Shown here in pieces: positions 35,401 through 43,076 of a stretch of DNA of 64,000 bases. Positions within the stretch are counted from its first letter, which is position 1, and the number at the start of each line of letters is the position of its first letter. The translations under genes were made by a program, and so were the position numbers. The notes under the pieces were generated by a model that saw only the letters and a program-made list of their open reading frames with translations, was not told the origin of the DNA and did not search any database. Source of the stretch: Nilaparvata lugens (lineage: Eukaryota; Arthropoda; Insecta; Hemiptera; Delphacidae). The stretch is from NCBI RefSeq assembly GCF_014356525.2, contig NC_052508.1, positions 57,015,441 through 57,079,440 of the forward strand, in the 5' to 3' direction.

Positions 35401-38100
35401 TTTCAGTATATTCAGATGAAGTCTTCTTCAGTAAACGTCAGTATATTCAGAGGAATTGAAGTTTGTCGATGCAATTTGGTTTATGACGATAAAACATTAT
35501 TGATTCTTGATTATTTTAATAGAATGATATTATTGACAATAAGTTTGAATTTTTGAATGGAGTTTGAATCTATGAATGTTCTGGATACAATTTTCACCAA
35601 ACTAACCAGCTATGTTTTGCTCAGGTTACCGAGAAGGAGCGAACCTCAGAAAGTACAAAGCGCCCGTGCCGCACCTGACGGGTGTGCCGGCGTCGCACAA
35701 GCACGGCGTCACACAGTCGCAGTCGCAGCAGCCGCAACCGCAGCATCGGCACTCGCCGCACCACGGCCCCCTGCCCTCGCCCTGCCCCCGGCCGCCGCCC
35801 CCCAACAGCCCCCCGCACCAGAGCACGCCCCTCGCCAGGCTCAGTCCCAGCAGCGAGCTGTCGCAGGGCATCACACGAATTCTCACGTTACAAGTATGTA
35901 CAGCTACCAAAATCACACGTTAAAATTACTATACTCATCATAACCACCTATTAATTAACAATGAACACAAAAATTTGTGTACAAAAATTTACAAAACATA
36001 CAAAATATGATACAGATGGAATTAAATAGAGAATGCATTTATTCAAATGCTAATTATTATTTAACAAAAATCCTAAATAAATGCTGCAAATCACCCCGAA
36101 GACCTCTGCTACTGCAGACATTGACAACAGGGGTAATAGCTAGATGGATATTCGATGAGAACTATTATCCAAAAATTAGTTGCCAGCCCGGGAATCGAAC
36201 CCGGTACCTCCCAATTGCTAGTCAGGAAAGCTTGACAATGCTTGAAAAATGCATTGAAATGCTTGAGAAAAGCATTCCTGACTAGCAATTGGGAGGTACC
36301 GGGTTCGATTCCCGGGCTGGCAACTAATTTTTGGATAGTAGTTCTCATCGAATTTCCATCTAGCTGTTACCCCTGTTGTCAATGTCTGCAGTAGCAGAGG
36401 TCTTCGGGGTGATTTGCAGCATTTATTTGGGATTTTCGTTAAATAATAATTATACAAAATATGTTGTACAAAAACAAAATGTACCACATTTGTAATAGAT
36501 ATTATTCAATCCTTCGTTTACACAATGTTATGTACACAATCCTTATTCACAATCCTTATTCACAATCCTAATTTCTAGTACAATTTTCAGTCCAATAATG
36601 ATATGCAAATAGTTTCAATGCCTAGAAATCAAATTGAAATATTGTTGTTCGAAGATATATAACAGTTTTTTCAAATATGAAAAATTTGGGTACAAGAAGC
36701 CTTGCCTAATCTTCAGGCATATGTCAGTTTTTGAAGATGATAATTATATTACATTTTGAATATATAAATATTTGATATCTATGAAATGATGTGTATATCA
36801 CTCTATCATAGTTTACAGAATGTGATAACGTAGACTAGCAGCAAGACATCAGATGAATACATTTACCTTCAGGTACAAAAATAGAATAAAATCAGTTATA
36901 GAATAGGTCGGTTTTAAAGAGAAAATTCATTGAATTCTATAAAACACATATAATAACACATTTCACAGACTATATATTGCAACAAGAAATAAGATAATAT
37001 GAATACAAATCTCATCGATAATTTTTAAAGGTTTGAAAGTTTTTTATAGGAGCTTTTATCGAACATTAATTTACTTGTTGCTTTTTGTCCATGGGATTCA
37101 CTTCCTTAAGAACTTGCTACTATTTGGAACTGTCTATTGGAGTAAATTGAGAATGGTTCCATGGTACACGATTCTTCTAGCTTAGTACTCTAGGATTTGG
37201 TTTCATTGATTAATGTATGTGTTGCAGGACATAAGTGGGAAGCCACTGCAGTCAGCACTACTGGCGACAACGTCATCCTCAGGGGGAGTGGGCAAGGATG
37301 TGCTACACAGCAACAGCGAGCGAAGCCTCAACAGTCCGGTCATGAGTCGGCTGAGCGGCCAGAGCTCGTCGGCCAGTCGCAAGACGCCAAACGCGGGGCA
37401 AGATGTGGGCAACATCGGCCTCACCTCCAACGGGGGTATGCCCATCAACGGGGGCATGCCCATGGGCCTCACGGCCGAGGAGATCGACCGCCTCAACGTG
37501 CGTCCGCGAACCTCTAGTCTGGTCAGCACACTCGACGCGGTGTCGAGCTCTAGCGGCCGCGGAGTCAACCAGGAGAGTCACCGACTCCACGGAGCCGTGA
37601 ACGGAGGCGGTGACCACAGCTCCACCACAACCGACGAGAGCGGAAACGACTCGTTCACCTGTTCCGAGATAGAGTACGATAATAACAGTGTGACGGGTGA
37701 GAAACTCAGTGACGTCATCTTCACGAAACTCAGCAACGACGACGAACGGTCGTCGCGGACACGGAACAGCGACACGGGCACCCCCGACAAACCTCCCCCA
37801 CCACCCACCTCCTACGACGGGTTCGACTCGTCGTTCCGCGGCTCCCTCAGCACGCTAGTGCCATCAGACGACGACCTGTCGCACGTAGGTGGCCCGCTGT
37901 ATCGGCCGCAGAACGGGTCGCCGTCATCACTTCCGGCCGCTGACAGCTGGAACTACCTGCTCGACTGGGGTCCCGACTTCGAGAGCCTGGTCGGTGTGTT
38001 CAACGATATCGCTGAACTGCCAGACTCGGTGAATGGCCGCGTGCCAGCTTCGCTCAGACTCCCCAATGGCGCGACCAAACCATCCGAGGAGTACGTCTGA
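17252..38100 (+). CDS. ft: Fat-type giant protocadherin (fat / FAT4-like), 3' part, 11 exons
   Basis: Giant atypical cadherin of the plasma membrane; in insects Fat pairs with Dachsous and signals to planar polarity and Hippo growth control (family knowledge). Joining the exons at GT-AG sites gives one open frame of about 2,586 residues: cadherin repeats (1-1250) with DxNDNxP and LDRE motifs, four EGF-like modules (about 1338-1513), LamG1 (1514-1710), EGF5 (1712-1770), LamG2 (1775-1997), a transmembrane helix (about 2011-2036) followed by RLRKQKKEK, and a ~550-residue tail ending EEYV. Two LamG domains split by an EGF, and tail blocks such as DIDIVYHYKGYREG and WGPDFESLVGVFNDIAELP, favour Fat/FAT4 over the Fat-like/kugelei class. 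Family members are near 5,000 residues with 34 cadherin repeats, so the 5' half is outside the window. One cadherin repeat is truncated. Exons: 17252-17432, 18664-18917, 20083-22997, 24058-25646, 27181-27832, 29092-29371, 30598-30714, 31507-31843, 33896-34188, 35625-35893, 37228-38100. Confidence 0.88.
17433..18663 (+). other. ft intron with AT hairpin repeats
   Basis: 1.2 kb, AT-rich. 17570-17845 consists of many short alternating AATTGAA / TTCAATTT units that can fold on themselves. The motif CATTCCGAGCTGCAATGTAT (about 18290) recurs in altered form at 60.98 kb. Confidence 0.6.
18664..18917 (+). CDS. ft: ft exon B: cadherin repeat end, LDRE and DQNDN motifs
   Basis: Acceptor TTTCAG, donor GTGAGT. 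The split lysine codon joins to YSLLGDNVERF and the exon continues through VQLDRED and TVADQNDNAPHF, completing the repeat begun in the preceding exon. It then starts the next repeat (KYTIHIPG) and leaves in phase 1. All calcium-site motifs expected of a cadherin repeat are present. Confidence 0.88.
19004..19017. promoter_or_regulatory. Everted nuclear-receptor-type half sites
   Basis: TGACCT-TA-AGGTCA, with two more AGGTCA hexamers within 50 bases. Such hexamers are half sites of nuclear receptors; function here is unknown and chance is plausible. Confidence 0.2.
19153..19344. mobile_element. Fold-back element with central CTAGTTTCGAC motif
   Basis: Arms (TATAGAGAATTACTAGTAGT and the complement of CTTGGTAATTCTCTATAAAT, then GTGATATTTTT / AAAAAATATCAC) surround CTAGTTTCGACGTTTGTGTC. 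Related to elements at 26.9 and 33.7 kb. Confidence 0.65.
20083..22997 (+). CDS. ft: ft exon C: large exon with about nine cadherin repeats
   Basis: A 2.9-kb exon with acceptor TTCTGTTCCAG and donor GTAAGT, open for 971 codons. It encodes the rest of a truncated repeat (to AEANDNPPV), then eight complete repeats and most of a ninth, each with the expected linker (DKNDNPP, DQNDNAP, DANNNAP, ENRYSP, DINDNAP, VNEYYP, DGNDPP, DINDNGP). Three linkers (ENRYSP, VNEYYP, DANNNAP) have lost acidic positions, so some interdomain calcium sites are probably weak and those joints flexible. The exon is clearly AT-richer than the later ft exons. Confidence 0.95.
22998..24057 (+). repeat. ft intron with a 68-bp tandem duplication
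   Basis: 23230-23366 holds two nearly identical units starting ATTTAGTATCGTTAAATGA and ending GAGAAAAGAAAGCATA. The rest is AT-rich DNA with no feature recognised. Confidence 0.75.
24058..25646 (+). CDS. ft: ft exon D: last cadherin region, four EGF-like modules, start of LamG1
   Basis: Acceptor TTTTTCTAG, donor GTGAGT, 529 codons. It completes the last cadherin repeat (DQNDTPSTPRS) and then encodes a degenerate membrane-proximal stretch without DxNDN motifs (GKIADVHPND to GYQNKAHLLD). Four six-cysteine EGF-like modules follow: the first has a long insert between its third and fourth cysteines, the others show compact C-x-NGGxC patterns. The exon ends inside LamG1 (TFGFKELSYMTFPPL onward). 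It is GC-richer than the preceding exon. Confidence 0.93.
25694..25881. mobile_element. Inverted-repeat element in ft intron
   Basis: Arms of ~66 bases (25694-25760 and 25816-25881) share ATAAAATCACTTT, AAAAGAAC and GTCAGAATTTTTTACAATAA around a ~55-base centre. Non-coding. It lies 47 bases after the exon D donor. Confidence 0.75.
25882..27180 (+). other. Remainder of ft intron D-E
   Basis: AT-rich. It includes a fold-back element (26856-26967) and a LINE-tail-like stretch (26972-27020, minus-strand style TTTTATTG ... ATACAAGAAAATACAAAAC). No gene seen. Confidence 0.5.
26856..26967. mobile_element. Fold-back element with central CTAGTTTCAGC motif
   Basis: AACTAGACTACATAGTAC / GTACTATGTAGTTATTT form the arms; the centre reads CTACTAGTTTCAGCTTTCAA then GCCATTTTCAAGTG. 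Same layout as the elements at 19.2 and 33.7 kb. Confidence 0.6.
27181..27832 (+). CDS. ft: ft exon E: end of LamG1, EGF5, start of LamG2
   Basis: Acceptor ACTTTGCAG, donor GTGAGT, phase 0 exit. It encodes the LamG1 end (MFVGGLMS ... GCVHSLAVNGRPL ... GIDATC), a Ser/Thr-rich EGF-like module with six cysteines (SPC ... QCGIAGVC ... SCMC ... NCFE), then the LamG2 start (VTLTDGGFIEFKIS ... ISLMFRTLRTSGLIFFA). A strong GC-rich block in AT-rich surroundings. The 5' end depends on the GG|G split glycine. Confidence 0.92.
27833..29091 (+). repeat. ft intron with nested tandem duplications
   Basis: 28342-28400: a 22-base unit (TTTTCTTATTATGGAGACTTG) in about 2.5 copies. 28548-29035: a ~250-base unit in two diverged copies (CAAATAAAGCGATAG ... 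AGATCTTAGTTGGTTAATTT). The rest is AT-rich with nothing recognised. Confidence 0.75.
29092..29371 (+). CDS. ft: ft exon F: LamG2 core
   Basis: Acceptor TTTTTCCAG, donor GTGAGT. Encodes LVGGYLVYVSQLSSAG through LLSDNQWHNLTMISHNRGLRL (the classic W-H-x-h strand of LamG) to DLFLGGVRRDT. The domain continues across the next splice junction in phase 1. Confidence 0.92.
29372..30597 (+). other. ft intron, nothing recognised
   Basis: 1.2 kb AT-rich DNA. Repeated words such as TTTGACAAATTGT (about 30250 and 30315) are the only structure noticed. Confidence 0.6.
30598..30714 (+). CDS. ft: ft exon G: end of LamG2
   Basis: Acceptor TTTTTTACAG, donor GTCAGT. Reads GFSGCLANFTVNDEVQPM ... GKVSPGC, the C-terminal strand with the F-x-GC-x motif and the closing cysteine of a laminin G domain. 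Short (39 codons) but phase-compatible on both sides. Confidence 0.9.
30715..31506 (+). other. ft intron, nothing recognised
   Basis: AT-rich; the frame of the preceding exon stays open into the intron, but the GTCAGT donor and phase fit place the boundary at 30714. Confidence 0.6.
31507..31843 (+). CDS. ft: ft exon H: juxtamembrane stalk, transmembrane helix, start of cytoplasmic tail
   Basis: Acceptor GATTACAG. Reads a short stalk, then a 26-residue hydrophobic helix (about IGISLVLVFFVILLVAILIS) with the stop-transfer RLRKQKKEK, then a Gly/Asn-rich low-complexity start of the tail and the block VPSFMTDNGDVIRG. The donor is placed at AAGAG|GTTGGT because it preserves phase with the next exon (SKR-YKDSEVV); a GTAAAA six bases downstream does not. 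Confidence 0.88.
32029..32302. repeat. Tandem repeat, about 3.3 units of ~81 bases
   Basis: Units start GTCCAGTGAAA and contain AGAGCTGTGTTTTTGATnAA and ATTGCAGTCAATAATAAATG. Spacing is 83, 80 and 81. Located in the ft intron 31844-33895. Confidence 0.85.
32592..32935 (+). mobile_element. Non-LTR retrotransposon 3' fragment (RT C-terminal region) with GAT-rich tail
   Basis: The frame 32592-32876 reads RQTESRIQAAEMRFLRAVKG, CSRLDKIRNDNIRAELNVEP, LLDILKKYRENWSTHLFRMP and LALEYKPEGKRGIGRPRKKW, the region after the reverse transcriptase core in many insect LINEs. It is followed by a GATGATGAT-rich microsatellite (32886-32935), a plausible simple-repeat tail. 5'-truncated and dead; same strand as ft, inside its intron. 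Confidence 0.85.
33410..33597 (+). mobile_element. LINE 3'UTR/tail remnant
   Basis: Ends TTTTGTATTATG ... GTGGAATAAATGAATTGATTGATTG, the usual style of insect LINE 3' ends; no reverse transcriptase codons are visible. Confidence 0.5.
33633..33832. mobile_element. Fold-back element with central GTTTCGACCATAGGTCATTTTC motif
   Basis: Arms (AATTAATAAAAACAAAATAT and its complement, ATTGTTTTTATTAATTTG) bracket GTTTCGACCATAGGTCATTT and, inverted, TGACCTATGGTCGAAAATAA. The outer word CTTCACTTATATGGGCTACT is shared with the larger fold-back at 43.4-43.8 kb. The element ends about 60 bases before ft exon I. Confidence 0.75.
33896..34188 (+). CDS. ft: ft exon I: cytoplasmic tail, conserved block
   Basis: Acceptor TTACGTTTAG, donor GTATCC. 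Encodes YKDSEVVGGEHQRPQRPDII, a His/Pro-rich stretch with a short duplicated motif (PQSPSAVMGV, PQSPSAVIGV) and SELMPEHYDLENASSIAPSD followed by IDIVYHYKG. The last segment resembles the membrane-distal conserved region of Fat/FAT4 tails. Confidence 0.88.
34189..35624 (+). other. ft intron with microsatellites and LINE tail
   Basis: AAT repeats at 35139-35172. 35165-35290 reads on the minus strand GGCAGAAGGCCTGAAGGCCA ... CAATAAAGATTTTTTGAATT, a typical LINE 3' end. 35340-35450 has several CTTCAGTATATT-like words. Confidence 0.6.
35625..35893 (+). CDS. ft: ft exon J: cytoplasmic tail, Gln/Pro/His-rich
   Basis: Acceptor TTTTGCTCAG, donor GTATGT. Reads GYREGANLRKYKAPVPHLTG, completing the conserved block started upstream, then a low-complexity Q/P/H/S-rich stretch likely to be disordered, ending STPLARLSPSSELS ... 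ILTLQ in phase 0. High GC in AT-rich surroundings. Confidence 0.87.
36051..36452. mobile_element. Long palindrome of a dispersed repeat carrying tRNA 3'-half sequences
   Basis: Arms 36051-36229 and 36275-36452 are near-perfect reverse complements around a ~45-base centre. Each arm contains a T-arm with 5-bp stem CCGGG/CCCGG and loop TTCGATT (plus copy at 36299-36315; box B GGTTCGATTCC), preceded by a foldable anticodon arm with loop CTAGCAA. The outer part (CACCCCGAAGACCTCTGCTA) is the dispersed family also found at 6.6 and 61.1 kb. A tRNA-related SINE present as a head-to-head inverted pair fits best. Confidence 0.85.
36453..37227 (+). other. Remainder of ft intron J-K, nothing recognised
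   Basis: AT-rich; a CAATCCTTATTCACAATCCT short duplication (about 36535-36570) is the only structure noticed. Confidence 0.6.
37228..38100 (+). CDS. ft: ft exon K: last exon, C-terminal tail and stop
   Basis: Acceptor TGTGTTGCAG; open for 290 codons to TGA at 38098-38100. Contains DISGKPLQSALLATTSSS, MGLTAEEIDRLNVRPRTSSL, a Ser/Thr/Asp-rich middle (candidate phosphorylation region), FTCSEIEYDN, YDGFDSSFRGSLSTLV and the terminal block YLLDWGPDFESLVGVFNDIA, ending EEYV. The terminal EEYV is a possible PDZ-ligand-like end (inference). Confidence 0.92.
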   Translation, partial: DISGKPLQSALLATTSSSGGVGKDVLHSNSERSLNSPVMSRLSGQSSSASRKTPNAGQDVGNIGLTSNGGMPINGGMPMGLTAEEIDRLNVRPRTSSLVSTLDAVSSSSGRGVNQESHRLHGAVNGGGDHSSTTTDESGNDSFTCSEIEYDNNSVTGEKLSDVIFTKLSNDDERSSRTRNSDTGTPDKPPPPPTSYDGFDSSFRGSLSTLVPSDDDLSHVGGPLYRPQNGSPSSLPAADSWNYLLDWGPDFESLVGVFNDIAELPDSVNGRVPASLRLPNGATKPSEEYV

Positions 38101-39247
38101 CAATACTCGAGTAATAATAACGTACGTCTCTTAGTGAGTAGGCCTACACGCTTCTAGTTCATTCTTATATCAAGTCTTATATAAATTGGAAATTTAATTA
38201 AGTATTCACACAGAAAAGTTAACAAACTAAAAATATGTTGCATGACTGAGTTAGATATTGTTGATTCCTTGATTTTAATTCTCATCCCAAAGATCAATTA
38301 CTGTCGTGGAATTGGAATTTTTCCACATCCATGTTGATGAAAATAATTAAATCTCAAATATGTTGTAAAATTAGTAAATAGATTAAATGAAGAGTGAAAG
38401 GAGCAATAATCATAAGGAATTATGCAATAATGAGATTCATCCATTTGTTCAACTCAGAGAAATAGTTCATTCCTATTGTTGAGGGGTTATGTCAAGTCTT
38501 AATATAGATTCTAAAAATATTCACATACTTTACTCAGAACCGTTATCAAATTTCTTCACACTGAAAAGGTGTTTTACTGAAAAGATGTATGAATAACATA
38601 ATTTTTGTTTTAAAATATAAATTATTATGGGATTGACAATATTTATACATTTCATTCATCTATCTTGATGAAAATTATTATACCTCAAATATACTGTGAA
38701 CCTTGTAAACGCCATCAACCAGGAGTGAAAGTAATAATTATTAGAAATTATGCAATTATTTCATTTGTTGAACTCAGAGAAATAGCAAATCGTATATAAT
38801 AACTCAGTGCAAATAGAAACTCAGATGGACTTGTTAATGTGTTTGTGTGAATTACTGAATATTGCAAATACCTGATTGATAGAAGATGCACTAAAATTAT
38901 GATCTTATAATAGGCCTAATTGAATTCAACGGTTAATTACTATCCTTTAGCATATAAAGTAGTTTCATGCATTTCATCAAAATGTTTAGAAACGTGTCAA
39001 AATAGACACGCATTGTATTGCTATTACAATAGCATTCGACAATATTTTTGTTCAACTCATTATAATGTGTAAATATTTACTTGAGTTTTCATATAATTTA
39101 TTACTTTTGTAAGATAGAAAAGAATGCTTTCTTTAAACCCCTTCAAGCAAATCTTCTCAACTCTGTTACACATAAACAAGTCTGGGTTTCTTTTTGTGCT
39201 GGTTTGAAACCCACTGAAGAATCAGTGTAATCAATTGGATTTTTTGA

Positions 39248-39355
39248 GATGTACACACCATTGCGAATCGTATGACGACGACGGGAGCGGGAGTATTTTT
39301 GAGCGATAGTTAAATGGTTGCCATCGGCGTCGTGCGAATCGCATTGTTGTACACA
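39248..39355. mobile_element. Short MITE-like inverted repeat in the ft 3'UTR
   Basis: TGTACACACCATTGCGAATCG and, inverted, TGTACAACAATGCGATTCGC, each followed by ACGACG-type sequence, form imperfect ~30-base arms. GC-richer than its surroundings. Confidence 0.5.
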
Positions 39356-40073
39356 AGCCTCAATGCTGCATAAATTCAAATATCTGTTAATAACAAATTG
39401 AAGAATTGAAAGATAGATATTTTTCTTCCAAATCATGTTTCTAAAATATTAGCATGTTCCTTTTCAGTTAACAGAAAATTAAACTGAATTAATCTTGGTC
39501 TACGAAGCAGCAATACAATTCATTCAAAATGATCATCCTGTATTTTTTACATACTCTTTGATTCATATTTAATATATAGTTTATGATTTATACATGATAA
39601 TGACACTATAGCGTGCTCTCCCTACAGCTGGATAAATCATCAAACTTATTGATGTTGGGAATCTTGGAATGAGATATTCAATTATACCTCAAGGATCCTT
39701 CTTACACTAGGACTAAGCATATTTAGTAATATTCTTTGGTTTTAATTTTTTAAATCCATAATAAGAAGTGATTTCATGTTTCCTATAAGCAGATATGTAG
39801 AAGTAGACCCTCGATTTATTATTAGATGAAGTAGAAAATTTGTTGTCAGAGCAGTTATTTCCTGCTTGAATGAACGAGACTGATATCATACTTTTTTCTG
39901 ACTACAGTACAATATTTTTTAAGGTAGTGCCATGCCAATTTAAAAATACATCTATATGCTTTTTTCAGAAATTCCCATAGATGAAGAGTCCAAATTTGAC
40001 TTACATAATCCATTTCTCATCACTATCAAGTATCATAGTTTTATGTACCTGAACTACTCAACATATTATTTAA

Positions 40074-40242
40074 GCTGCGTTTACACCAACATTTTGTTAA
40101 TAACTTAATCCTTATGGATTCTATTAGATTGAACATATCATACAAATGATGAACATATGCGTTTGTCAAGTTCCGTTCAATTTAATAGAATCTATATGAA
40201 TTAAGTTATACACATTTTTTATAACTTTGGTGTAAACGCAGC
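40074..40242. mobile_element. MITE, 169 bp, GCTGCGTTTACACC termini with TTTAA duplication
   Basis: Ends GCTGCGTTTACACCAA and TTGGTGTAAACGCAGC, flanked on both sides by TTTAA (40069-40073, 40243-40247). Inside, a second inverted pair (TTAATAACTTAAT...ATTCTATTAGATTGAA). Lies in the ft 3'UTR. Confidence 0.82.
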
Positions 40243-42063
40243 TTTAAATTCTTCACATATTCTACTTTTGCCATAATTGAGTATTAGAAGAATATTATGG
40301 ATAGTAAACTGCAGTAATTTATTTTGATGTTTTACAAAAACAAAGTCTGATTATTTATTACTAATTTATTGATTATCCTGCCATAGGTCTTGCCATTTTT
40401 ATGAAATATTGATGCCAATCATGATGCCACTCATTCATGTAACTCAATCTGAACTGACATTTTACAATTTTTTCTACTTCACTGTGATATTATAGAAAAT
40501 AATGTATCATAGTGGAAAAAGCTTTAACATACTATATTATCTTGAATAAGCCAATAGTATACTTTAGTTATAGTAATTGATATTTTATAAGCTGAATCAT
40601 ATAGTATTGCAGCATATTAATGTAGGAATCAATTTATCTTTATTCATTTCTACAAATAAAATACCTACTTTAATTATAGCGTTCCTATTTATAACTTTGG
40701 TGATTTCTCCAGCTCAATATATTTCCATATTCATTGGACTTGAACAATATTATCCTACTGTATAGCATGAATTTCTGTTATGAAGTGTAATCATGACATC
40801 AAATAATTGATTGCTATTTTAAATTATTATAGTCTTTATAATAGTTATAATAGTTTTGTCAGAATATATATTATTTTAGATGTCCTACCATTCTTATTGA
40901 AAGTATGTGTTGCATATATCAACAGATATTAGAGGTGAGTTCGAACTGAATATCTTATTTGATAGGACTCTTAAGATATAGGGTAATACATTTCCATATT
41001 ATATAAACTTGTGACTTGATATTAGACATGAACTAGAAGTATAATTATTATAGCTTATGTGAGCATCTACATATTAAGGCAAACACTGAAGACTGTAATA
41101 AATTATACAAACCTCTATTTAAATAAGTATTGATAATTTCTGGCGAATATTAGTGTTCGATTGAGTAGTTGTTAATTCTATAGTTGTATTTAGTGTTCAA
41201 ATTAAGTTCAGATCATTCGCTATCTTGGTCTGAACAAAATTCAGGGATTTCGTTACGATGATGTAGTCATTAGAACGTTTTTATTTAAAATGTAGATTTT
41301 TTCTGAAAATCGTTTTCTGTTTGCCATGAAATATATTGTACAGTTTGTTCCATTCGCTTGAGAATGGATGTCTTTGTAGTTGTCCGGTTACTGTACATTA
41401 TTGAAACATGACGCTTAATATTTTGCCATGCAAGTTCAGTGGAGGGAGTCTTGAACAACACCTATCATAGAATAAAGCAAACATTACTCCTTCCTTGAAC
41501 ACAAAACTTTCAAAAAATGGCGATTTATTCATTTTATCAATAGAATATTTTGTATAGACGTCGACATGCTCAAAGAGATTTTTTATTAATATCAGTATTG
41601 TTGATATATTGGATAACTATTTTTTATTAATAATAGACTTACTATTGTAGGTTTCATCTCCAATTGTTTGCCATAACAGTAATGTATAATTAAATATTAA
41701 ACTCGATACCCTTTGTAAATTATTGCTATATATTGGCAAATTTGTAAAGTAATAGTGATGTAAGACAAAACCACGATTGTAAATATAAGATTTAGTGAAT
41801 GCCTGCTGACGATGTGTTATTATAAAATTGAATAATTCTTCTATTCATTTCAAATGCAGCAGCCATATTAAGTAGTGCCAAATATTGTGTTTGAAAACGT
41901 CCGTGTACCTTCTACACATGTACAATACTCCATTGTGTATAGCTATGTATAGGTTTTTAAAAAATAATGTATACAATAATGTATAGAAACTAATGTATGC
42001 GTGACTTGTACATGAAAAAGTGCCTGTTTTTAAAGACTGAATGGAAGGAAATGAATGTTTTGT

Positions 42064-42069
42064 AATAAA
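42064..42069 (+). terminator. Candidate polyadenylation signal of ft (AATAAA)
   Basis: AATAAA within TGTAATAAAATATC, followed by a second A-rich run; it is the last good signal before the convergent gene. Confidence 0.5.
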
Positions 42070-42085
42070 ATATCACAACAAAAAT

Positions 42086-42950
42086 AAAAATGTCCACCTT
42101 ATTATTTTTAAAAGACCCTTTTAAAGTCACTCACAAATACTGATTATATTGAATCCCGGTCGAAAAAACCCTTTAAATTTTAATCATGATTAGATGCCAC
42201 GAGAACAAAAATCGGAGAAGGCTTTTCTTAAAAGAAGCTTACTCTGATTGGTTCTCATGGTATTTAATCGAGATTAAAATCTAACAGTCTTTTGTGCAAC
42301 CGGGCCTCACATCACGTTTTATTAAGATACGAATATAGAGAGCTTTTTCAAGTACAGCGTTATAAACAGCAAAGTAATCTTATTAATCATCCAAGATGAA
42401 TTCAGTGCAGGTTATATTGCTTTTTCGAATAATTTTAATACATTTTTTCAGAAGTTATGAACACCATGACTATGCTATACTTATTTCATGATACTGCGAT
42501 TTATCATTAACAGGTACCTACTATTATATAGGCTACTAACTTTGTAACTTAAGTTACAAACTTAAGTTATCAACTTGAATGACGCATTAACGTAGGCGCA
42601 CACAGATCGTCAGCGGATGGATCGGAGGATTAGATTTGATGCATTGTTTTCAATTGGAGTGCGCATACCTATCCGCATCGTATAGAGAATAAGATAATAA
42701 ACAAATGTATAAAACTTCTTATTGAAGTTTTGATTCATATGTTACATATTTATCTATTTTTCGTTACAATGGATATATGTATATTTATTCTTGACATCCT
42801 GATCTTGGTTACTATACATCCCGAATTCAATGTACTCGTTGCCAAGTCAATTGGAAGATACTATGCACATGCAGTTATAGTCTTAAGTACATAAGTCTTC
42901 GACAAAATAATACATTTAACAAGCATTCTCATAAATTAGAAAAAATCTCC
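42086..42950. other. Convergent intergenic gap between ft and klhl10
   Basis: About 0.9 kb between the two inferred 3' ends. It holds one GCCCGGTTGCAC-type MITE copy (42153-42306) and a half-MITE-like GC-richer patch near 42590-42690. No coding sequence is evident. Confidence 0.6.
42153..42306. mobile_element. MITE, GGCCCGGTTGCAC family, copy 2
   Basis: Right end GTCTTTTGTGCAACCGGGCC, left end imperfect CCCGGTCGAAAAAACC; inner TTTTAATCATGATTAGATG against CATGGTATTTAATCGAGATT. Same family as 7921-8074. Confidence 0.8.
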
Positions 42951-42974
42951 GACCATTAATTGCAAGGATTTTTA

Positions 42975-42980
42975 TTTATT
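42975..42980 (-). terminator. Candidate polyadenylation signal of klhl10
   Basis: The + strand reads TTTATTTATT at 42971-42980, giving overlapping AATAAA motifs on the minus strand about 100 bases after the klhl10 stop codon. This implies a short 3'UTR. Confidence 0.55.
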
Positions 42981-43076
42981 GAGATCCAAAGTTTGATAAG
43001 TCAATATTATGATCCAAAATTTGTTAAGTGCTAAAGTTTGTTTATGATATATAAAGTAGTTGTTGAGGATTTAGGT

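Larger units (their letters stand above)
38101..42085 (+). other. ft: ft 3'UTR, about 4 kb
   Basis: AT-rich DNA without convincing coding content after the ft stop codon. The first good polyadenylation signal followed by an A-rich/GT stretch is AATAAA at 42064. It contains two short inverted-repeat elements (about 39248-39355 and 40074-40242). A nearer AATAAA exists in GAATAAAGC at about 41473, so shorter isoforms are possible. The extent is inferred, not seen as a transcript. Confidence 0.55.

Noticed and set aside
35612..35954. Alternative plus and minus frames in ft exon J
   Set aside because: Only the GYREGANLRKYK frame is phase-compatible with both neighbouring exons; the others are shadows of CG-rich codons.
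36277..36322. Intact tRNA gene
   Set aside because: The T-arm and anticodon-like arm are good, but no D-arm or box A precedes them and the segment is part of a dispersed palindromic repeat; treated as a tRNA-derived repeat.
36109..36487. Paired minus/plus ORFs containing GNRTRYLPIASQE and GIEPGTSQLL
   Set aside because: They are translations of the two arms of the palindrome and its tRNA-like sequence, not genes.
17252..38100. Assignment to Fat-like/kugelei (FAT1-3 class)
   Set aside because: Two LamG domains separated by an EGF, a cluster of four EGFs before LamG1 and the tail blocks fit Fat/FAT4 better; an alignment would settle it.
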